The notes beneath the pieces are model-generated. The model saw only the letters and a program-made list of their open reading frames with translations, was not told the origin of the DNA and did not search any database. Below are positions 5,065-10,184 of a stretch of 10,184 nt of DNA, piece after piece. Numbering within the stretch: the stretch's first letter is position 1; each line of letters starts with the position of its first letter. This stretch comes from an uncultured bacterium (lineage in GTDB: Bacteria; Verrucomicrobiota; Kiritimatiellia; RFP12; UBA1067). A program made the position numbers and the translations under genes. The stretch is from contig CACZAK010000261.1 in assembly GCA_902779075.1 (NCBI GenBank), forward strand, positions 1-10,184, read 5' to 3'.

Positions 5065-5864
5065 CTTTCCATCCTTACCGCATACGAAAACACCACAGGC
5101 TTGTCCCAGACAGGCTTGTGCATTGCGTCGTCGTTCAGGCAGACGGCGGCGGCCTCGAAGCCGCCACGGTAGCGGTTGGCGATGAACCTTGCTCCGGAGA
5201 TGTCCTTGAAGCGGATGACGTCGGTCATGTTCCCGAAGACCATCTCGCTGGCATACCCGGTGTCCCTCAAACTTAGCCCCCACGCATCGGGATCGAAGCG
5301 GTCGTGCGGCGTAAGCTCGTTCATGAAGGAGTCGCCGCCCGGCGCGAAGAGTTGGAGCGTAGTGCCAACCCAGTTCTTCATGTAGCTCTGGAAGACTATG
5401 ACCTGCGAAGCCTTGGTCGCGAAATGGAACCTGTATCGTCCCGGCTCTGCCGGCCACAGCGTGGCACATACATCTGCAACGCCGTCCGCAAAAACCACCT
5501 CGTTTGAGCACACGCCGACGAGACGCATTTCATCCCCTTCGCCGACGTAAAGCGCATGGACGTAATCCGCCCTGACGCCTTTGGCGGTCTTCTTCAGGAC
5601 GGCAAAGGCGTTCGTCTGTTCGGAATGGAATCCGAGCCGCCTGCCGTCTTTGTCCTGAAGCCAGCCATCGGTCCTGTAGGCGAAGGAGAACGTCCTTCCG
5701 TCAAAGGAGATGGTCGGCATGATGTTTGCCTTCGACGGCAGCAGATTGACGGCGCATTCCCCAACATTGAACTTCGTGGCCAGCGGGAGGGGCTCGCTTG
5801 CCGCAAGCGCAGGACAAAGGGCAGGAAACGCAAGGCAAAGGAGTATGGCTCCTGAAATCTTCAT
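5061..5864 (-). CDS. Secreted protein of unknown function (267 residues)
   Basis: I recognise no family. The protein starts with a Sec signal (MKISGAILLCLAFPALCPALA) at ATG 5864, chosen because the frame upstream to 5954 lies inside the preceding gene. The mature part is rich in short beta-like segments with aromatic residues (TISFDGRTFSFAYRTDGW, RYRFHFATKASQVIVFQSY, VVFSYAVRMER), suggesting an all-beta, possibly jelly-roll or beta-sandwich fold; this is inference. GGGGGAG lies very close to the ATG. The gene begins 13 nt after the DUF4838 gene and overlaps the phosphoesterase by 4 nt (ATGA), so it is tightly coupled to both. Its context between glycosidases suggests a glycan-binding protein, an accessory domain, or an unrecognised lyase or hydrolase. 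Confidence 0.82.
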   Translation of the reverse strand: MKISGAILLCLAFPALCPALAASEPLPLATKFNVGECAVNLLPSKANIMPTISFDGRTFSFAYRTDGWLQDKDGRRLGFHSEQTNAFAVLKKTAKGVRADYVHALYVGEGDEMRLVGVCSNEVVFADGVADVCATLWPAEPGRYRFHFATKASQVIVFQSYMKNWVGTTLQLFAPGGDSFMNELTPHDRFDPDAWGLSLRDTGYASEMVFGNMTDVIRFKDISGARFIANRYRGGFEAAAVCLNDDAMHKPVWDKPVVFSYAVRMER

Positions 5865-5877
5865 TCTCCCCCAAGCC

Positions 5878-8667
5878 TCACTCTGCCATGACAAACTTGA
5901 CCTTGTCGATGAAGAACCAGCCCCAGAAGTAGTTGCGGGTTGCGCGGAACGCATCGCCGCCCAAGCCGTCCTGCGCCGCCTCGGCGTCCGGCGTGGTGTT
6001 CGGGATGTCGAGCGTCCAGTCGGAATGCTCGTCCTTGCCCCACTTGACAGGCCCCGCGTAGACGACTTTGGAATTGACCTTCACCTCGATGTCGGCGACG
6101 GACTCCTTCTCGTTGTCAATGCCGGACAAGACCATCTTCACCGCGCCGGACGGTGCCGTGTCGAGGTCGAAGCGGGTGAATACCAGCCCAAGGCCGGAAC
6201 TCTCGCGGCGGACGCAGCGGGCAGGCCTACCCTCCTTCGTGCGCCAAAAACACTTCTTGACGACCTCGCCGCCCATCATGCCTTCGGCCGGAATCTCCCA
6301 GCCGTCCGCCGTCTTGCGCTGCAGGTTCGGGAAGTCCCCTCCAAGCGCCTTTTCGGGGTCGGCGATCAGTTCGTCCACTTTGGCGTCACTCGGCCACCCT
6401 GGTGTCAGGCCTTCCCCCCTTTTGCCGAGTTCAAACATGATGTTTTCTTGGAACCACCGCTTCGGCGTGATGTTGCCCATGTAGCTCAGCCCGCTCTCGC
6501 GGCACATCTCCGCGAAGTGGGCGACGCGCCGCGCCCACGGCTTGAACTCCTCCCTTGAGACATTGCCGCGCCCGCGCCCGATGCCGTCGAGATACGACCA
6601 GTAGAATGGAATCGCCATCTTGCGCACCCGAACCAGGAGCGCAGGGTCGTCCGACGCGAGCCGTTCCGCCTCGTCGAGAAGCAGGAACGCTCTTGCCGCG
6701 AACTCCTTCGTGACAAAGCCCTTCAGGTGCACCTCACAGTTCTGTATCCAGTCGCGACTGCGAGGCTCGGCCGTCGCGATGGCGAAGTATTTGCGCACGG
6801 GTTCCGCCGCCGCGCCGTAGTAGAGGCCGATGAACTCCTCCGCGAGCTTGCGCTCGTCCACCGACGGATCGACCTCTATGCGCGAGATCACGTAGATCGT
6901 CAGGTCCGCGAAGCCCCCCATGTCCCCGATGCTGCCGCCGCGATGGGTGGGATGGAGCGAGAATCGGAACGTGGCCATGCTGCGATGCTCCGAGAAGTCG
7001 CGCGTCAGCCAGACGTTCGCGTCAAACCCGGGCCAGTAATTCATCCACTCGCCGCACTGCGCGTAGTAGGCGACGAGCGAGAGATTCGGGCAGCACTCGC
7101 GGCGCCAGTCGGCAAGCGCCTTTTCTCCCTTCGCGTTCGACGGATGCGGCATCACCATGTTGCTTGGCCAGTACCCCGGCGGATAGACGCAGTAGCCGAC
7201 GTTCAGGTTCCTGTGTGCCCTGACCGGATTCTTCGGCGGCTCCGGCGTATCGACGTAGGAGTATATCCAGATCAAGTTGTCGGGGAACTCGCGCGACGTC
7301 AACTCGGCGACGCGGTTCGCGAGACGCACAAGGCCGTCGGAATCGCTACCGATGGCGCGGCAGTTTTCGCACTTGCAGTTGAGTCCCCCTCCATCACCGG
7401 GCGCGACAATCCACAAGGGCTGCTCCGGCAGCGCGCGCATCATTTCGATATATCGCGCGGCAATCAGCTCCGCAAGTCCAGGCGCCGTCCAGCAGAAGTG
7501 GGTAAGTCCCTTTGAGTGTGCGTCGTCCGTGAGGCGCGTCCCGTCGCTCTGCAGGGCGAAGTATTCGGGATGCGTCTCCCGGAACTCCGAGACCGGGATT
7601 ATAAAGCCGAGCGAGTCGCACGTAAGCACGCACTCCCAAGACGCCCATCCGCGCAGTTCTGCATTGATTCCACTACGGTCCGACGCAAGTGGGAACGCCA
7701 TGCCGGGAAGCATTGTCTCCGCGAAGTCGCCCGTCGCGAAGGCGTCGCCATCAAACGGCTTGAAAAGGTCGGAGCCGAGATAGACGATGCCCAGTTTCTC
7801 CAAAACCCGCCACGCGCCGCGCTGGACACCGCACGGAACCGCGCCCGCCAAGCCGAGGCGCGTTCCCTTCGCCGCCGTCGCCCAGCCGCCCGTCAGGCCT
7901 TCGACCTTCGCCTGCTCACTTGCGGCAACTACGCCCACATCGACTGCAAGCCGCCCGACAAGCACCGCGTTTGCGCCTGCCTCGCCAACATTTGCAACCT
8001 CACGCACCGGTAGCCACTCGCCGCCAACTGCGCGGAGTGCGAAGCGGAACATCAGCGCCGCCCTGAGGTCGTTCTCGCGGCGGCGCGGCGTATCCTTCGC
8101 GTAAAGGCAGACTTCGGTCGCCCTCGCTCCGTTGACGAGAAGCGGTTTGCCGGACTTGTCCTCCGGGGCGACATCGACGATGGACATATCCTTCATCTCG
8201 ATGAAGCCCTCGCCCTTGGCACACCTCAGCAGAATGATAACGTTCTCGCAATCTTGCTGCGGCGCGGGCATATTCCAAGAGAACTCGCGCCACTCGTCGC
8301 TGGCGGGAATCGCCATTTCGCGATGCAGCGGGGAGCCGTCCTTCGGTGCGTCCATGGTGCTACCCGAGCAGATGAGCGACGCCTTTGCGGTGGAACGGTA
8401 CTTGAAAGTTATGCGGTAAGCGGGACCGCTCGCAAACGCCGCGAGGAAGCGAGCGTCGTTCTTCCGGTTGAACTGGAAGGTCGTCGCCTCGCCGGGCTTC
8501 GCGTCAAGGTGCAGAAGTCCGCCCTTCAGCGTCCACGGACGCTCTCTCGGCGCCCAGCTCATGAACTTCGCCTCGCCGAGCGTGCAGCGCGACGGCTCGG
8601 CCCATACAGACCCCACAACTGTCGACATAACGGCATAGGTCGCCAGTACGAATATACGCGACTTCAT
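5878..8667 (-). CDS. DUF4838-type secreted glycoside-hydrolase-like protein
   Basis: This 929-residue exported protein is of the DUF4838 type (PF16126), a group allied to TIM-barrel glycosidases of the GH20/GH67 kind. A signal peptide covers about residues 1-24 (cleavage near SVWA). A CBM-like beta domain follows (about 28-168, with EWREFSWNMPAPQQDCENVI), then an alpha-glucuronidase-N-like domain (about 180-300), then the DUF4838 barrel (about 300-600). The barrel carries HPEYFALQSDGTR, APGDGGGLNCKCENCRA (Cys 431, 433, 436), SDSDGLVRLANRVAE and WLTRDFSEHRS. A helical linker and a C-terminal beta domain ending at 929 follow. The start is ATG 8667 rather than 8673, since AGGAGG lies 8 nt before 8667 but only 2 nt before 8673. 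It follows the beta-helix gene by 26 nt. The exact substrate is unknown. Confidence 0.85.
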   Translation of the reverse strand: MKSRIFVLATYAVMSTVVGSVWAEPSRCTLGEAKFMSWAPRERPWTLKGGLLHLDAKPGEATTFQFNRKNDARFLAAFASGPAYRITFKYRSTAKASLICSGSTMDAPKDGSPLHREMAIPASDEWREFSWNMPAPQQDCENVIILLRCAKGEGFIEMKDMSIVDVAPEDKSGKPLLVNGARATEVCLYAKDTPRRRENDLRAALMFRFALRAVGGEWLPVREVANVGEAGANAVLVGRLAVDVGVVAASEQAKVEGLTGGWATAAKGTRLGLAGAVPCGVQRGAWRVLEKLGIVYLGSDLFKPFDGDAFATGDFAETMLPGMAFPLASDRSGINAELRGWASWECVLTCDSLGFIIPVSEFRETHPEYFALQSDGTRLTDDAHSKGLTHFCWTAPGLAELIAARYIEMMRALPEQPLWIVAPGDGGGLNCKCENCRAIGSDSDGLVRLANRVAELTSREFPDNLIWIYSYVDTPEPPKNPVRAHRNLNVGYCVYPPGYWPSNMVMPHPSNAKGEKALADWRRECCPNLSLVAYYAQCGEWMNYWPGFDANVWLTRDFSEHRSMATFRFSLHPTHRGGSIGDMGGFADLTIYVISRIEVDPSVDERKLAEEFIGLYYGAAAEPVRKYFAIATAEPRSRDWIQNCEVHLKGFVTKEFAARAFLLLDEAERLASDDPALLVRVRKMAIPFYWSYLDGIGRGRGNVSREEFKPWARRVAHFAEMCRESGLSYMGNITPKRWFQENIMFELGKRGEGLTPGWPSDAKVDELIADPEKALGGDFPNLQRKTADGWEIPAEGMMGGEVVKKCFWRTKEGRPARCVRRESSGLGLVFTRFDLDTAPSGAVKMVLSGIDNEKESVADIEVKVNSKVVYAGPVKWGKDEHSDWTLDIPNTTPDAEAAQDGLGGDAFRATRNYFWGWFFIDKVKFVMAE

Positions 8668-8673
8668 TGTCAT

Positions 8674-8693
8674 TTCCTCCTATTGACTGAGCG
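8674..8693 (-). promoter_or_regulatory. Shine-Dalgarno deciding the DUF4838 gene start
   Basis: The minus strand carries AGGAGG shortly after the beta-helix stop (TGA at 8696-8694). Its distance to the first ATG (8673) is 2 nt and to the second (8667) 8 nt, so the second is preferred. No promoter or terminator is apparent in this short gap, consistent with one transcript. Confidence 0.6.
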
Positions 8694-10184
8694 TCAGCGG
8701 ACAAACAAAATGAAGCCCGACTGTCCCTGGTATTCGCAACAGCCGATGTCGGCAGCGCTTCCGTAAAGACGCGGCACAGCATTGACTCGGTTCACGGTTA
8801 CACCGTACATGCCGACAGAGGCGACCTCAAAACCCGACCCCATGTCGCGGGTGGACTTTTTGGAACCGTCACCCATCCACGCCGCAGCAGGCACAACAGG
8901 CACAACATCGCAAAGCTGCGACCTCTTGGCGGGACGGAAGTTCCCGTTCGCAATATCCTCAAAGAGCGGCTTCGAGGAATCATACACGATGTTGCTTGCA
9001 TCAACCGGAGCGCGGAAATTCGACGAGCAGCAATAGGACACGTTCGTCATATTTGCAGGGAAATCCCACGTTTTATTATTGAAGAGAACCACACTGCCTG
9101 AAACTGCCACGCCCATCGTGTTTTCAGCATATCCGCTGCTAAAAGTATTGAGATAAGATTCGGTGCCGCAACGATTTGAGACGACCGTGCAGTTCTCCAC
9201 GTTCACATGCACCGAAAGATCCGTCTTGGCGCAATAATAATAAAAAACGCATTGGGCATCATTGTCGGTGACAAGGGAATTCCGAAGACGGATGTTTGCC
9301 CCGGCATTAGCTTTGGGAGCGATATAAATAAGAGCGTTGGTCGATGCGTTGCCCGTAATATAGCAGTCCGTGATCAGCGTATCTCCTGCCGGCATATTGT
9401 CCGTATAGAGAACTCCGCCCTGTTCCTCGCAACCATTGCTGCGGAAGACGCAGTTCGACACCACCAGACCGCTTAATGACCTCAGCGAGAGCGCTGCCCC
9501 TTTCTTGTAGCCGTAATTCCCGTCCAAGTCGCAGTCTGTCATTGTAGCGGCGGAACCTTGAAGCCGGACAGCCGAATTATGCAGTTGGTAACTACCAGGA
9601 ACGGTGCCGCGGTTTCCCTTGATCCGGCATCCAGCAATGTCAACAGCGCCGAGCGAGGCGATTGCCGTTCCACCGCCGATAACATCTGCCACAGACGAGC
9701 CGTTCATCTGATATGACTTCGGGTCAATTGCGTTGCCCGAGAACTCGCAGCGAACAATCGTCGCCTTGCTGTTAGATGCAACGAAAGCCCCGGCGCCGAG
9801 AGCCCCCGCATGGTTTCCCGTAATCAGACTGTCGCGCAACAAGGGTCCTGCAGCCTGGGTTCCCTTTAGGTAAATGCCTCCGCCCTGACCAATGCCATTA
9901 TAGTCGTTCGTCGCCGCGCAGCAGGCGATGACGCAGTTGCTGATGATCGTGCGATATTCCTCGGACGCACTGTTGCTCCATGCCGCATAAACGCCACCGC
10001 CCAACTCAGCGTCCACTTTTCCGTCAGAACTCCCCTGTAGCGTGTTGTTCTGACGGCTCAGGACGCAGTTGGTCACCACTGAATCATAAAGGGAAGCGTC
10101 GTTGAGATAGGCTCCGCCACCATAAAACACATTCGTAGTCCCCGGGATCGTCATAAGCTCGTTATCGACAATCGAGCAGTCGGA
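8694..10184 (-). CDS. Beta-helix surface/secreted protein, 5' end outside window
   Basis: The frame is open to the window edge, so only the last 496 residues are seen; the first residues read SDCSIVDNEL before the internal Met at 10154. The sequence is a right-handed parallel beta-helix (pectin-lyase-like fold): repeated turns of the type NCVI/DCYITGN with GGG-Y corners, e.g. GGGAYLNDASLYDSVVTNC, GGGIYLKGTQAAGPLLRDS, GAGAFVASNSKATIVRC. The C-terminus NFRPAKRSQLCDVVP ... PRLYGSAADIGCCEYQ fits the choice-of-anchor-Q type ending ('Spa.D.G ... pR ... DiGayE'), followed by only 11 residues (GQSGFILFVR region) and the stop. No PEP-CTERM, LPXTG or beta-barrel anchor is visible. It probably binds or cleaves polysaccharide, or acts as an adhesin. 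It heads the visible cluster, 26 nt before the DUF4838 gene. Confidence 0.82.
   Translation of the reverse strand, partial: SDCSIVDNELMTIPGTTNVFYGGGAYLNDASLYDSVVTNCVLSRQNNTLQGSSDGKVDAELGGGVYAAWSNSASEEYRTIISNCVIACCAATNDYNGIGQGGGIYLKGTQAAGPLLRDSLITGNHAGALGAGAFVASNSKATIVRCEFSGNAIDPKSYQMNGSSVADVIGGGTAIASLGAVDIAGCRIKGNRGTVPGSYQLHNSAVRLQGSAATMTDCDLDGNYGYKKGAALSLRSLSGLVVSNCVFRSNGCEEQGGVLYTDNMPAGDTLITDCYITGNASTNALIYIAPKANAGANIRLRNSLVTDNDAQCVFYYYCAKTDLSVHVNVENCTVVSNRCGTESYLNTFSSGYAENTMGVAVSGSVVLFNNKTWDFPANMTNVSYCCSSNFRAPVDASNIVYDSSKPLFEDIANGNFRPAKRSQLCDVVPVVPAAAWMGDGSKKSTRDMGSGFEVASVGMYGVTVNRVNAVPRLYGSAADIGCCEYQGQSGFILFVR

Noticed and set aside
5065..5511. N-terminal extension of the metallophosphoesterase to 5511
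   Set aside because: It lies inside the upstream gene in another frame; the Tat signal, Shine-Dalgarno sequence and ATGA overlap all point to 5064.
5710..7515. Long plus-strand open frames (5710-6558 and 6727-7515) opposite the DUF4838 gene
   Set aside because: They are antisense shadows caused by G/C-rich third positions of the real gene; their translations show no domain, signal or start context.

Overview
The window looks like part of a chromosome of an uncultured, glycan-degrading Gram-negative bacterium. The best guess is Verrucomicrobiota/Kiritimatiellota or Lentisphaerota. That guess rests on gene content only: a secreted DUF4838 glycosidase-like protein, a secreted GH20 hexosaminidase, a large beta-helix protein with a choice-of-anchor-Q-like tail, a Tat-exported phosphoesterase, and short toxin-antitoxin cassettes among repeats. 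No marker gene is present to fix the taxonomy. All intact genes lie on the minus strand; the only plus-strand coding trace is a decayed AraC-type fragment.

Region A (1-1894) is an accessory, repeat-rich stretch. From left to right it holds three stem-loop or palindromic elements (46-122), a RelE/HigB-like toxin plus HigA-like antitoxin pair (142-736) behind a strong sigma70-type promoter, a 13-bp tandem duplication next to an AGGTCTGACCC motif, the 3' remnant of an AraC-family regulator (about 946-1074, plus strand), a hicB-hicA toxin-antitoxin pair (1136-1530) with its own extended -10 promoter, a coding-like but unassigned tract, and a 9-bp CGCAAAG tandem repeat. The first 900 bases look more AT-rich than the gene cluster to the right, which fits acquired DNA.

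Region B (1895-10184) is a compact, co-directional cluster transcribed right to left: beta-helix surface/secreted protein (5' end outside the window) > DUF4838 glycoside-hydrolase-like protein > secreted protein of unknown function > Tat-exported metallophosphoesterase > GH20 beta-N-acetylhexosaminidase > 62-residue exported peptide. Gaps are 26, 13, -4 (ATGA overlap), 19 and 67 nt, so at least the first five genes probably form one operon. Every product carries an export signal, apart from the beta-helix protein whose N-terminus is not visible. The simplest reading is an extracytoplasmic system that binds and trims an N-acetylhexosamine-containing glycan, possibly a phosphorylated one. There are no transporter, regulator, SusC/D-type or sulfatase genes in view. 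Substrate and pathway are inference.

The novelty candidates are the GH operon with its unknown 267-residue member and its phosphoesterase, and the transcription/translation layout of the two toxin-antitoxin cassettes. I see no CRISPR array, tRNA, rRNA, transposase or phage gene.
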